A DNA stretch of 45,688 nt from SIG440 sp045645485. GTDB taxonomy: Bacteria; Bacillota; Clostridia; Monoglobales; Monoglobaceae. The stretch is taken from positions 1 to 45,688 of the forward strand of contig JAZRIX010000019.1 of assembly GCA_045645485.1 (NCBI GenBank), written 5' to 3'. Positions 7,905-16,233 of the stretch are shown here, one piece after another. Each line of letters starts with the position of its first letter. Positions within the stretch are counted from its first letter, which is position 1. Under the pieces are notes generated by a model. That model did no database searches. It was given only the letters and a program-made list of their open reading frames with translations, and was not told the DNA's origin. A program made the position numbers and the translations under genes.

Positions 7905-8915
7905 ATGATAAACAGCAGGTTTTATAAAGAAAAGGATATGGAGGCAATAAAAATTTTGGAAGGTTTTTTACCTGACAGGATTTTTGATGCTCATGCACAT
8001 CTTTATGATAAGTCATTTGTACCAATTGCGGTAAATTATCCTGATGACGGAAGCTTTGAGGGTTACCGTGATGCAATGATGCCTGCACTCTGTAACCCTA
8101 AGGAATTCCATATGAATATGATTACATTCCCTGACAGACTTATGCAGGACCCCTCAAACGGTACTCGTGATGCATCGGATAAATTCATCGCAGAGCAGCT
8201 CGAAAAGGATTCGGGAAGTGTCGGAGAGATTATTGTTCTTCCCACCGATACACCTGAAGAAATTGAAAAAAGACTGATTCATCCCAGAATTCGCGGACTT
8301 AAATGCTATTATTACTATGCACCGGTGGATGATGCATATAATAAAGCTGAAATAGGAGTTTTTCTGCCTGATTCGGCGTGGGAGGTTGCCAACAAGCATA
8401 AAATGGCAATTACGCTCCATATGGTGAAACCCAAGGTGCTTGCAGACGAAAAAAATCTTGCATATATCATTGAAAAAGCAAAGAAGTATCCCGATGCAAC
8501 ATTGATTCTTGCCCATGCGGCACGAAGCTTTGCGTCATGGACTGCCATCGAGAGTATTGAAAAGATTGCACATTTTGACAATGTATGGTATGACTTTTCG
8601 GCAATTTGTGAATCACCTGCAATGTTCTTCATAATGAAAAAAGCAGGTGTTGAAAAGTGTATGTGGGGCAGTGATTTTCCCGTTTGTACATACAGAGGGA
8701 AAGCGATATCCTTTGGTGATGATTTTACATGGATTCTTGAAAGCGACAAGACAAAAGGTCAGAATTTTGACAACTTTATTCCATTGGATATGTATTGGTT
8801 CTTCGCTATTGAAAATCTTATGGCTACCCGTCAGGCGTGTATAATAGGAGAGCTTCCTGAAAGCAAGATAGAGGATTTGTTCTTTAATAACGCGAAAAGA
8901 CTTTTTGGCGTATAA
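7905..8915 (+). CDS. Amidohydrolase-family TIM-barrel hydrolase (amidohydrolase_2 type)
   Basis: The 336-aa metal-dependent hydrolase has an N-terminal HxH motif (IFDAHAHLYD, H30 and H32), a mid-protein ITLHMVKP strand, LAHAARSFASW with a metal- or substrate-binding histidine, WGSDFP with the catalytic-type aspartate, and the closing NAKRLFGV. This order is typical of the amidohydrolase_2 family (2-amino-3-carboxymuconate semialdehyde decarboxylase/2-pyrone-4,6-dicarboxylate hydrolase-like). Family members hydrolyse or decarboxylate many substrates and no specific one can be named. The start may instead be the ATG at 7938. It lies 62 bp after the aminotransferase, suggesting a two-step pathway. 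Confidence 0.83.
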   Translation: MINSRFYKEKDMEAIKILEGFLPDRIFDAHAHLYDKSFVPIAVNYPDDGSFEGYRDAMMPALCNPKEFHMNMITFPDRLMQDPSNGTRDASDKFIAEQLEKDSGSVGEIIVLPTDTPEEIEKRLIHPRIRGLKCYYYYAPVDDAYNKAEIGVFLPDSAWEVANKHKMAITLHMVKPKVLADEKNLAYIIEKAKKYPDATLILAHAARSFASWTAIESIEKIAHFDNVWYDFSAICESPAMFFIMKKAGVEKCMWGSDFPVCTYRGKAISFGDDFTWILESDKTKGQNFDNFIPLDMYWFFAIENLMATRQACIIGELPESKIEDLFFNNAKRLFGV

Positions 8916-8922
8916 AACAAAT

Positions 8923-8966
8923 AAATGTCATTCTGAATCACATTTGTGATCAAGAATGACATTTTT
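8923..8966. terminator. Bidirectional terminator between the amidohydrolase and lrgB genes
   Basis: A 12-bp perfect outer stem (8923-8934 with 8953-8964) plus an inner 6-bp stem, A-rich and T-rich flanks. The arms read TGTCATTCT/AGAATGACA, resembling the dispersed GTCATyCTGA repeat family. Confidence 0.88.
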
Positions 8967-8993
8967 CATTTTCTGCCCGCATAAGGAACTTTT

Positions 8994-9677
8994 TTATATA
9001 AGAAAAACTGTGAGCAAAACAGTAATGAGACCGCAGATTCCGACAGCAATACCGCTGAGAGACCCTTCAGTTTCGCCTATTTCGATTGCTTTGGCTGTGC
9101 CGAGAGCATGGCAGGAGGCTCCGATGGCAAGCCCTACGGCAACAGAATCATTAAGTTTTGTCCATTTTATCAGGTATGGACTTATTATGGTGCCGAAGAT
9201 ACCTGTTACCATAACTCCGGCAACGGTAACGGGAACGATACCGCCCAGCTTTTCAGAAAGCTCTGTTGCAATCGCTGTGGTTATTGATTTTGGAATCAGG
9301 CTTGCGGTTATTTCGTCAGAAAGACCCAGCATTCTGCAGAAGAAGATTATGCTCACAACCGCAACGGTTGCTCCGGTTATACAGCCCACCAATATAGGGA
9401 TAAGGTTCTTTTTGATTACAGAAAGCTGGCGGTAGATGGAAAGTGCCAGTGCCGCAGTTGCAGGTGCCAGAAACAGGGAAATGGTGTCTGCTCCGGTTTT
9501 GAAATTGCGAAGGGGGATGTCAAACACCAGAAGAACTGCAATACAGATAAGTGTTGCAACCACAATAGGATTTGCTATGGGATAGTCAAAGTGTTTTTTT
9601 GTTTTTACTCCTGCATAATATGCAAGAACGCAAAGCGTAAAGCCGAAAATCGGTCGTGCAGTAAACTCATTCAGCAT
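8994..9677 (-). CDS. lrgB: LrgB/CidB family membrane protein
   Basis: The 227-aa polytopic protein has repeated hydrophobic segments and the LrgB signatures LIPKSITTAIATELSEKLGG (about 126-145) and GASCHALGTAKAIEIGETEG (about 184-203). Members work with an LrgA/CidA partner in murein hydrolase control or in pyruvate/small-molecule transport at the cytoplasmic membrane. Its start overlaps the end of lrgA by 11 bp, indicating translational coupling. Length fits the family (about 230). It lies convergent to the amidohydrolase gene, with a shared terminator. Confidence 0.92.
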   Translation of the reverse strand: MLNEFTARPIFGFTLCVLAYYAGVKTKKHFDYPIANPIVVATLICIAVLLVFDIPLRNFKTGADTISLFLAPATAALALSIYRQLSVIKKNLIPILVGCITGATVAVVSIIFFCRMLGLSDEITASLIPKSITTAIATELSEKLGGIVPVTVAGVMVTGIFGTIISPYLIKWTKLNDSVAVGLAIGASCHALGTAKAIEIGETEGSLSGIAVGICGLITVLLTVFLI

Positions 9678-10044
9678 CTTTTTCCCCTCCTTGAATCTTT
9701 CTCATAATGAAAACCGTAAGCTTAACGGAATATGCCGTGCAGAAAAAGGTTATCACCGTTGTTGCAATACATACCAGAAGAAACTTCCACAGTACGGGTG
9801 TGATTATGTCAAGATATGAGATAATGGAGACTGTGGACGGCAGAAAAACAAAAGCCATATTTTTCAGAAGAAAGTCACATACAATGTTTACCTGTTCAGG
9901 ACTTATAAGCTTTGTTACCAGACACAAAAAGAGAAAAATAAGTGCCAGCACACTTCCGGGAAAGGGGAATGGAAGAAAAAGTGAAAGAAGGTCACCTATG
10001 CAGCACAGCAGGAAAATACGAATAATCTGTCTGAAAAAGCGCAT
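9667..10044 (-). CDS. lrgA: CidA/LrgA family holin-like membrane protein
   Basis: The 125-aa protein has four hydrophobic segments and the family motif pattern CCIGDLLSLFLPFPFPGSVL (about 14-33) and LLKNMAFVFLPSTVSI (about 58-73). It is of standard LrgA length. First gene of the lrgAB operon, translated from ATG 10044 behind GGAGGT. It is known as a holin-like partner of LrgB; in several Firmicutes the pair imports pyruvate. Which role applies here is not visible in sequence. Confidence 0.9.
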   Translation of the reverse strand: MRFFRQIIRIFLLCCIGDLLSLFLPFPFPGSVLALIFLFLCLVTKLISPEQVNIVCDFLLKNMAFVFLPSTVSIISYLDIITPVLWKFLLVCIATTVITFFCTAYSVKLTVFIMRKIQGGEKDAE

Positions 10045-10094
10045 TCTTTATACCTCCAAATAATAAAAGTTTGTCGATTTTTTAACATAAACTG

Positions 10095-10123
10095 AGTATA
10101 GCATTATTTTGTCAATTTGTAAA
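10095..10123 (-). promoter_or_regulatory. Promoter of lrgAB
   Basis: On minus: TTTACA (10123-10118), 17-bp spacer, TATACT (10100-10095). It lies next to the plus-strand promoter of the divergent SLOG gene. Confidence 0.55.
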
Positions 10124-10132
10124 TTTGTAATA

Positions 10133-10162
10133 TTGACAAAGTTTTTTGTTGCGTGGTACAAT
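10133..10162 (+). promoter_or_regulatory. Promoter of the SLOG-domain gene
   Basis: TTGACA (10133-10138), 18-bp spacer, TACAAT (10157-10162), 51 bp before the start. Confidence 0.65.
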
Positions 10163-10213
10163 ATTTTGAGATATAAAGCACAATAAGGTTCTGTTAAAAA
10201 AGGAGGCGGTGGA

Positions 10214-10699
10214 ATGTCAGCAACAGAAAATCTTTGCTGTTGTTTTTCGGGGCACCGTGATTTGCCTGCACAAAAGCTCCAACGGATTCGGAGGTGTCTT
10301 GATGAGGTTGTGGATGCTCTTATAAAACGAGGTTATCGCGATTTTGTTTGCGGCGGTGCGTTGGGGTTTGATATGCTTGCTGCGGAAACCATTATTGAAA
10401 AGAAAAAGACATATGAGGGTATTTGTCTGTCTATGGTGCTTCCTTGCCGTAATCAGCATCAAAAATGGAGAGCCGCTGATAAGTTAAAATATGAGAGTAT
10501 TTTAAAACAAGCTGATTACATTACCTATGTTTGTGAAAGTTACGTTACGGGATGTATGCATTTGCGGAACAAGCAGATGGTGGACAGAAGTAATTTTTGC
10601 GTTGCCTTTTTGCTCAAAAACAGCGGGGGAACCCGTTTTACCGTTGACTATGCCCATGAAAGGGGCAAACAGGTTTTCAACATTGCTCACATATTGTAG
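10214..10699 (+). CDS. SLOG-family protein (DUF1273/YpsA-like)
   Basis: The 161-aa single-domain protein starts with CCCFSGHRDLP (a Rossmann-like first strand), then FVCGGALGFDMLAAE (about 44-58), the glycine-rich loop of SLOG/lysine-decarboxylase-like folds, and ends with NSGGTRFTVDYAHERGKQVFN. It is close to DUF1273/YpsA, predicted cytoplasmic nucleotide or nucleotide-metabolite binders. B. subtilis YpsA influences cell division, but function here is unproven. GGAGGCGG precedes ATG 10214. Its last 13 bp overlap the end of the convergent small gene. Confidence 0.82.
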   Translation: MSATENLCCCFSGHRDLPAQKLQRIRRCLDEVVDALIKRGYRDFVCGGALGFDMLAAETIIEKKKTYEGICLSMVLPCRNQHQKWRAADKLKYESILKQADYITYVCESYVTGCMHLRNKQMVDRSNFCVAFLLKNSGGTRFTVDYAHERGKQVFNIAHIL

Positions 10700-10992
10700 A
10701 CAATGGTGAAGAAGACTGCTGACATAAAAAGCGCGGTAATTCCTACAGTTGCAAGAGTTGGAAATATGCGTGATGTTTTTTTCTGCTTTGGTGCTGTACC
10801 GTATTTTTTCAGGCGGGTTACCTGTCTTATATAATTGTCGATTATTTGTTGAGCTTCGTCGGCAACATTGCGGTCAATATGAAATTCATTTTCCGTGTCA
10901 GCACTGTCCTTCAGAATGAAAATTGCCTGATCAATGGCATCTGATGAAATATTATTGATTATGAAAACACGTTTTGCGTTCCTATCTGACAT
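10687..10992 (-). CDS. Small hypothetical protein with one C-terminal membrane helix
   Basis: A 101-aa protein not recognised as a named family. Residues 1-65 are charged and soluble-looking (with an FIINNISSDAIDQAIFILKD stretch), a basic linker KKYGTAPKQKKTSR (about 62-75) follows, and residues about 76-100 form one hydrophobic helix that reaches the C-terminus. This is a tail-anchored layout with the basic linker on the cytoplasmic side. It has a GGAGG ribosome site. The gene ends inside the last codons of the convergent SLOG gene (13-bp overlap). Function unknown. Confidence 0.65.
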   Translation of the reverse strand: MSDRNAKRVFIINNISSDAIDQAIFILKDSADTENEFHIDRNVADEAQQIIDNYIRQVTRLKKYGTAPKQKKTSRIFPTLATVGITALFMSAVFFTIVYNM

Positions 10993-11137
10993 AAAAAAGA
11001 CCTCCTTGCGGTATTATATATCGGGAGTATTTACGTAAATTTGTATTTTTATTCAAGATATGGATTTGAAAAGCATACAAAAAGCAAGAAAAAGAGTTAT
11101 TAAAACTGACAAAAAAATGAAAAATATATTTTAGGTG

Positions 11138-11166
11138 TTGAAAAATTCCGGAAAGTATTATAAAAT
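11138..11166 (+). promoter_or_regulatory. Promoter of the phosphoribosyltransferase gene
   Basis: TTGAAA (11138-11143), 17-bp spacer, TAAAAT (11161-11166). The start is only 25 bp beyond the -10, so the 5' leader is very short. Confidence 0.6.
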
Positions 11167-11190
11167 ATATAAGAAAGGATAGTGGATTCA

Positions 11191-11751
11191 ATGGATAAGA
11201 CTTACAAAATGACAATTGCAGAGGTTGAACGCGAGCTCCCTCTTTGCAAGGTTAATGACAAGCTGTATATTGCTGCATTTATTATGTTTGGCGATGTGGA
11301 AATGACGGTAAAGTGTGCAGAGGCACTTCTTGAAAAGGCTCCTGAGTTTGATGTGCTTATTACGGCAGAATCAAAAGGGATTCCTCTTATTCACGAAATG
11401 GCAAGACAGTCGGGCAACAATTATTATATAGTGGCTCGAAAAGGTCCAAAGCTTTATATGAAGGACATTGTTTCAACTCAGGTGGATTCAATTACCACGG
11501 CACACACACAGACTCTTTGTATCGGTGCTGCTGAAGCTGAAGCTATGAAGGGCAAGCGTGTACTGGTTGTGGATGATGTAATAAGCACAGGCGAATCTTT
11601 GTTGGCACTTGAAACTCTTATAAATCAGGTGGGAGGAAATATTGTAGGAAGAATGACCGTGCTTGCAGAAGGCGAAGCACAGGCTCGTGAGGATATAACA
11701 TATCTTGCCCCACTCCCTGTGTTCAATGCCGACGGCAGTATAATGGAATAA
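11191..11751 (+). CDS. Phosphoribosyltransferase family protein (adenine/purine PRTase-like)
   Basis: The 186-aa type I PRTase shows the PRPP-binding signature VLVVDDVISTGESLLALETL (about 126-145) and an N-terminal DVLITAESKGIPLIHEMARQ segment (about 52-71) like adenine phosphoribosyltransferases. GPKLYMKDIVSTQ supplies the flexible-loop region. It likely joins a purine-type base with PRPP, but base specificity is not certain; it could be a PurR-like or adenine PRTase. ATG 11191 is preferred over GTG 11182, because AGAAAGGA at 11172-11179 is too close to the GTG. Confidence 0.82.
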   Translation: MDKTYKMTIAEVERELPLCKVNDKLYIAAFIMFGDVEMTVKCAEALLEKAPEFDVLITAESKGIPLIHEMARQSGNNYYIVARKGPKLYMKDIVSTQVDSITTAHTQTLCIGAAEAEAMKGKRVLVVDDVISTGESLLALETLINQVGGNIVGRMTVLAEGEAQAREDITYLAPLPVFNADGSIME

Positions 11752-11793
11752 TATAATGGGGCTGTGTCAGATATTTTTACAGCTTAACAAGAC

Positions 11794-11830
11794 AGCGGTG
11801 TGCCATCGGCACACCGCTTAGATTTTTTAC
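11794..11830. terminator. Bidirectional terminator between the PRTase gene and gatB
   Basis: An 11-bp perfect GC-rich stem (11794-11804 with 11808-11818) with a 3-nt loop. T tracts follow on the plus side (11824-11829); the pair of convergent genes share it. Confidence 0.88.
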
Positions 11831-13251
11831 AAGCTTTTTAATTTTGCCTCAAGGCACTCCTTGATTGATTTGGGAGTAGCTTTGCCCTGGAGACCTCTGT
11901 TTGCCTGACCCATAAAGAAGCCAAAGACAGATGTTTTTCCGTTTTTGTAGTCTTCAACAAGATCCTGTCTCTCTGCAAACAGGTTGTCAATGAAGTCGTT
12001 GATTGCACCAAGGTCTTCTTCAACAATAAAGTTGTTCTTCTTTGCAATTTCCATTGGGTCGCCGCCTTCTTCAAACATATAGCGGATTATGGTCTTTGCA
12101 TCGTTACGGTTGACGGTGTTCTTGTCAGCCATTTCGCAAACTTTCGCAAAATCTGCAGCTGTTACGGGGATTTCCTCGGTATCGGTTTCCTTTACACGTC
12201 TCATAACTTCGGTCAGGAACATATTTGCAACGCTCTTGTATTCAGGATAGATTGCAACAGTTTCATCATAGAAGTCGGAGATGTATTTTTCAAGGGTGAG
12301 AACTCTTGCATCCTCGTCGGTGAGCTTGTATTCGTTGATATACTTATTAACTCTTTCGTGGGGAAGGAGCGGGATTTCGCTCTTTGCCTTTTCGATGTCG
12401 GCATCGGTGAAAGCAATTGCCATAATATCAGGCTCGGGGAAGTAACGGTAGTCGTTGGCGTTTTCCTTGCTTCTCAGGGATGAAGTTGTTCCCGTTGCAT
12501 CGTCAAAACGTCTTGTTTCCTGAATAACCTTTCCGCCGCCATCAAGAATTTTTGTCTGGCGTTCAATTTCACATTCGATTGCTCTCTGGATTGAACGGAA
12601 GGAGTTAAGATTCTTGATTTCCGCCCTGTCGCCAAGAACCGTTGAGCCTGCAGGCTTTAAAGATACGTTTACGTCTGCACGGATTGAGCCTTCCTGCATC
12701 TTTGCATCGCAGACATTGAGATACTTGAGATAAAGGGCAATCTTTGAAACAAATTCTGCCGCTTCTTCTGCTGATGTGATGTCGGGTTCCGAAACAATTT
12801 CAATCAGGGGAACGCTGCATCGGTTGTAGTCCGCCCAGCTCTGACCGTGATAATCGTCGTGAACCATTTTTCCTGCATCTTCTTCAAGGTGAATCTGGTG
12901 GATTCTCACGGCTGTTCCTGTTGAAAGCTCAATCTTGCCGTTTACACAAAGAGGAAGGTCAAGCTGTGAAATTTGGAACGCTTTGGGAAGGTCGGGATAA
13001 AAATAGTTCTTTCTGTCGAAACGTGTATAGCGGTTAATTTCGCAACCGAAGGCAAGACCTGCACGGATTGCGTAGTTTACTGCCTCGTGGTTGATAATTG
13101 GGAGTGCACCGGGCTGACCCGTACAAACGGGGCAGATGTGAGTATTGGGGTCACCGCCAAAGGAGGCGTTACAGGTGCAGAATGCCTTTGTTTTTGTTGA
13201 AAGCTCAGCATGGACTTCAAGACCAATGACTGTATCGTATTTAGCACACAT
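11827..13251 (-). CDS. gatB: Aspartyl/glutamyl-tRNA amidotransferase subunit B
   Basis: GatB of the GatCAB complex converts mischarged Glu-tRNA(Gln) and Asp-tRNA(Asn) to the amide forms. The 474-aa protein opens DTVIGLEVHAELSTKTKAFC, has the zinc-type cysteines in CTCNASFGGDPNTHICPVC, DRKNYFYPDLPKAFQISQ (about 79-96) and a YqeY-like C-terminal tail with GFFMGQANRGLQGKATPKS. Its start is 14 bp downstream of gatA, in the order gatC-gatA-gatB, so the three subunits are co-transcribed. Confidence 0.97.
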   Translation of the reverse strand: MCAKYDTVIGLEVHAELSTKTKAFCTCNASFGGDPNTHICPVCTGQPGALPIINHEAVNYAIRAGLAFGCEINRYTRFDRKNYFYPDLPKAFQISQLDLPLCVNGKIELSTGTAVRIHQIHLEEDAGKMVHDDYHGQSWADYNRCSVPLIEIVSEPDITSAEEAAEFVSKIALYLKYLNVCDAKMQEGSIRADVNVSLKPAGSTVLGDRAEIKNLNSFRSIQRAIECEIERQTKILDGGGKVIQETRRFDDATGTTSSLRSKENANDYRYFPEPDIMAIAFTDADIEKAKSEIPLLPHERVNKYINEYKLTDEDARVLTLEKYISDFYDETVAIYPEYKSVANMFLTEVMRRVKETDTEEIPVTAADFAKVCEMADKNTVNRNDAKTIIRYMFEEGGDPMEIAKKNNFIVEEDLGAINDFIDNLFAERQDLVEDYKNGKTSVFGFFMGQANRGLQGKATPKSIKECLEAKLKSL

Positions 13252-13265
13252 TGTTTTTTACCTCC

Positions 13266-14696
13266 TTATATATTTGCTGTGGGATGCGAAAAATTCTTTT
13301 CGTATACATCCGCAAACTGAATTATTCTTGCATCATCAAATCTCTTTGCAGAGAGTGAGAAGCCGATAGGCATATTCTCGGAATTAACACCGCAGGGAAC
13401 CGAAATTGAAGGAATACCCGCAATGTTTGCCGTAACGGTACATACGTCCGCAAGATACATCTTTACGGGGTCGTCGATGTTGGAATCAACTCCGTATGCA
13501 ACTGTGGGAGCTGAAGGTGTCAGCATAACATCACATTTTCCGAAGATTTCATCGTGTTCAAGGCGGAACTGCTGACGAACAGCAAGAGCCTTTTTGTAAT
13601 ATGCGTCATAATAGCCGCTTGAAAGAGCATATGTTCCAAGAAGAATTCTTCTCTTGACTTCTGCACCGAAGCCTTCTGCTCTTGATTTCTTGATAAGCTC
13701 ATCATAGCTTTCGGGTGAGTCAGTGCGATAGCCGTACTTTACGCCGTCATAACGTGAAAGGTTTGTGCTGGCTTCTGCACAGGCGAGGAGGTAGTAAGCA
13801 GATACCGCATATTTCAGGGTAGGCATTGAAACTTCAACCAATTCTGCACCCAGTGATTTATAGAAGTCTGCAACCTTTAAAACTGCATCTTTAACTTCCA
13901 AATCAATACCGTCTCCGTAGAATTCCCTGGGGATACCGATTTTAAGACCCTTGATGTCCTGACCGAGTAATGAATTAAAGTCAATATTGTGACGTCTTGA
14001 TGTGCCGTCGTGAATATCCTGACCTGCAATTGCGTTGAGGATTATTCCACAGTCTTCGGCGGAGTTTGCCATAGGACCAATCTGGTCAAGAGAGCTGCCG
14101 AATGCAACCAAGCCGTAACGTGAAACTGTTCCGTAGGTGGGCTTCATACCTGTAATGCCACAAAAGGATGCAGGCTGACGCACAGAACCGCCCGTATCTG
14201 AACCAAGTGCCGCCGCACAAAGACCTGCCGCAACGGCAACTGCACTTCCGCCCGATGAACCGCCGGGAACACATTCTGTGTTAAAGGGGTTTCTTGGCTT
14301 TGCAAGAGCCGAGGTCTGGGAAGAACCGCCCATTGCAAATTCGTCCATTGAGGTCTTGCCGAGGGTTACAATTCCCTGAGCGTTGAGCTTTTCCATAACA
14401 GTTGCGTTATAGGGAGGAGCATATTCCGAAAGCATCTTTGAAGAACAGGTTGTCTTGATGCCCTTTGTACAGATGTTGTCCTTGATTGCCATAGGGATAC
14501 CTGTCAGGGGAGCGGAATTTCCTTCAGCAATTTTTTTGTCGGCAATCTCTGCCATTGTGAGAGCTTCTTCTTCGCATACTGTGTTGAATGCACCAAGAGC
14601 TTCGTTGTTTTTTATTTTTTCAAGATATTCTTTTGTAAGCTCAACCGAGGAAATTTCCTTTGCATCAAGCTTTTTTCTGAGTTCTGTCAAATTCAT
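13266..14696 (-). CDS. gatA: Aspartyl/glutamyl-tRNA amidotransferase subunit A
   Basis: The 476-aa amidase-signature enzyme carries GIPMAIKDNICTKGIKTTC with the catalytic lysine, VPGGSSGGSAVAVAAG (about 138-153) with the cis-serine, and SDTGGSVRQPASFCG (about 160-174) with the nucleophilic serine. It releases ammonia from glutamine for the GatB active site. It starts 15 bp after gatC and has a GGAGGT ribosome site. Length and motifs are normal. Confidence 0.97.
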   Translation of the reverse strand: MNLTELRKKLDAKEISSVELTKEYLEKIKNNEALGAFNTVCEEEALTMAEIADKKIAEGNSAPLTGIPMAIKDNICTKGIKTTCSSKMLSEYAPPYNATVMEKLNAQGIVTLGKTSMDEFAMGGSSQTSALAKPRNPFNTECVPGGSSGGSAVAVAAGLCAAALGSDTGGSVRQPASFCGITGMKPTYGTVSRYGLVAFGSSLDQIGPMANSAEDCGIILNAIAGQDIHDGTSRRHNIDFNSLLGQDIKGLKIGIPREFYGDGIDLEVKDAVLKVADFYKSLGAELVEVSMPTLKYAVSAYYLLACAEASTNLSRYDGVKYGYRTDSPESYDELIKKSRAEGFGAEVKRRILLGTYALSSGYYDAYYKKALAVRQQFRLEHDEIFGKCDVMLTPSAPTVAYGVDSNIDDPVKMYLADVCTVTANIAGIPSISVPCGVNSENMPIGFSLSAKRFDDARIIQFADVYEKNFSHPTANI

Positions 14697-14711
14697 TATT
14701 TCCGAACCTCC

Positions 14712-14996
14712 TTAGTCCACGATTTTGGGAACAACAAACTGATTTGCAATAACCTCAGGACCGTTTTTCACAATTCCGTCCATATTGTCAAACTCGGTTA
14801 TATTGTCGCATCGCAATTCCCCAAAGGATATTGCATTTGTCATATCGATGGGGTTGTATTCAAAGTCGGAATCACCGATTGTGTCCATAAGATTTATAAT
14901 ATCGGTCATTTCCTTCTGGTATTCCTTCATCTCATCTTCGGAAAGATGAAGCTTTGAAAGCTCGCAAAGGAGCTTAAGGTTGTCCATTGATAACAT
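14712..14996 (-). CDS. gatC: Aspartyl/glutamyl-tRNA amidotransferase subunit C
   Basis: The 94-aa protein matches GatC in length and pattern: LCELSKLHLSEDEMKEYQKE (about 10-29) followed by the IINLMDTIGDSDFEYNP segment. GatC is the small belt-like subunit that stabilises the GatA-GatB interface. First gene of the minus-strand gatCAB operon, behind AGGAAG. Confidence 0.94.
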   Translation of the reverse strand: MLSMDNLKLLCELSKLHLSEDEMKEYQKEMTDIINLMDTIGDSDFEYNPIDMTNAISFGELRCDNITEFDNMDGIVKNGPEVIANQFVVPKIVD

Positions 14997-15038
14997 AGTT
15001 TCACTTCCTTAAAAAACATTATCTTTTATTTTAACATT

Positions 15039-15068
15039 ATTATAAGAATTTTGCAATATAAAATTCAA
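15039..15068 (-). promoter_or_regulatory. Probable promoter of gatCAB
   Basis: On minus: TTGAAT (15068-15063), 18-bp spacer, TATAAT (15044-15039), about 43 bp before gatC. Confidence 0.5.
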
Positions 15069-15114
15069 AATAAAAAGATAAATCAAAATTAGTAGAGTGT
15101 TTGGCATAAAAGTC

Positions 15115-15143
15115 TTGAAAAAATCAGAAAAATATGTTAAAAT
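15115..15143 (+). promoter_or_regulatory. Promoter of the galE-lepA-hemW unit
   Basis: TTGAAA (15115-15120), 17-bp spacer, TAAAAT (15138-15143), 52 bp before galE. Confidence 0.55.
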
Positions 15144-15194
15144 ATAAGCTCAAAATTAATTCTGCCATAAATGTGGAAGAATGGAGGTAATATT

Positions 15195-16208
15195 ATGCAT
15201 ATTTTAGTTACGGGCGGTGCAGGTTATATAGGTAGCCATACCTGCGTACAGTTGCTCAATGCAGGCTACGAGGTTACGGTTGTTGACAATCTTTTCAACA
15301 GCTGTGAGGAGTCTCTTAACAGAGTCAAAAAGATTACGGGAAAAGACATTAAATTCTATAAAACAGATATGGTTGATAAGGATGCATTGGAGGTTATTTT
15401 TAAAGAGAACAAGTTCGATGCGGTTATCCATTTTGCAGGTCTCAAGGCTGTGGGTGAGTCTGTGGCAATGCCCCTTGCGTACTACCACAACAACCTTTAC
15501 AGCACAATCAATCTTTGTGAGCTTATGAGCAAATACGGCTGCAAGAAGCTGGTATTCAGTTCGTCGGCTACGGTTTACGGAAAGCCTGAATCAGTTCCCA
15601 TCCGTGAGGACTTCCCCCTTTCTTGCACAAACCCCTACGGCAGAACAAAGCTTATGATTGAAGAAATTCTTCGTGACCTTGCGGTTGCAGACGAGGAATG
15701 GGATATTGCCCTTCTCAGATACTTTAATCCCGTCGGTGCTCACGAAAGCGGACTTATCGGTGAAGACCCTCAGGGTATTCCCAATAACCTTATGCCCTAC
15801 ATTTCTCAGGTTGCTGTCGGCAAGCGTGACTATATTCACGTTTTCGGAAGTGACTATGATACTCCCGACGGCACAGGTGTGCGTGATTATATTCATGTTA
15901 TTGACCTTGCGGACGGACATCTTTGTGCACTTAAGAAAATTGAAAGTCACGTTGGTGTTGTAACTTATAACTTGGGTACAGGTCACGGCTACAGTGTTCT
16001 GGATATGATAAAGGCTTTTGGCAAGGCTTGCGGAAAAGAGCTTCCCTATCAGCTTGAAGACAGACGTCCCGGTGACATTGATTCCTGCTATGCTGACCCC
16101 AAAAAGGCAAGAGAGGAAATCGGCTTTGAAGCAAAGAAAAATCTTGAAGATATGTGTGCCGATACCTGGAGATGGCAGCAGAATAATCCCAACGGATTTA
16201 AAAATTAG
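15195..16208 (+). CDS. galE: UDP-glucose 4-epimerase
   Basis: GalE interconverts UDP-glucose and UDP-galactose and feeds the Leloir pathway and glycan precursors. The 337-aa extended SDR starts MHILVTGGAGYIGSHTCVQL, has VIHFAGLKAVGESV (about 78-91), the catalytic FSSSATVYG and NPYGRTKLMIEEIL (YxxxK), and VRDYIHVIDLADGH. ATG 15195 is chosen because GGAGG (15183-15187) lies 7 nt upstream; the longer in-frame ATG at 15171 has no RBS. lepA follows 25 bp later. Confidence 0.95.
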   Translation: MHILVTGGAGYIGSHTCVQLLNAGYEVTVVDNLFNSCEESLNRVKKITGKDIKFYKTDMVDKDALEVIFKENKFDAVIHFAGLKAVGESVAMPLAYYHNNLYSTINLCELMSKYGCKKLVFSSSATVYGKPESVPIREDFPLSCTNPYGRTKLMIEEILRDLAVADEEWDIALLRYFNPVGAHESGLIGEDPQGIPNNLMPYISQVAVGKRDYIHVFGSDYDTPDGTGVRDYIHVIDLADGHLCALKKIESHVGVVTYNLGTGHGYSVLDMIKAFGKACGKELPYQLEDRRPGDIDSCYADPKKAREEIGFEAKKNLEDMCADTWRWQQNNPNGFKN

Positions 16209-16233
16209 AAATTAAAATTAGGAAATTGAAATT

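Noticed and set aside
8956..9435. 159-codon open frame on plus across lrgB
   Set aside because: It is antisense to the well-supported LrgB gene, has no RBS or family match, and overlaps the terminator.
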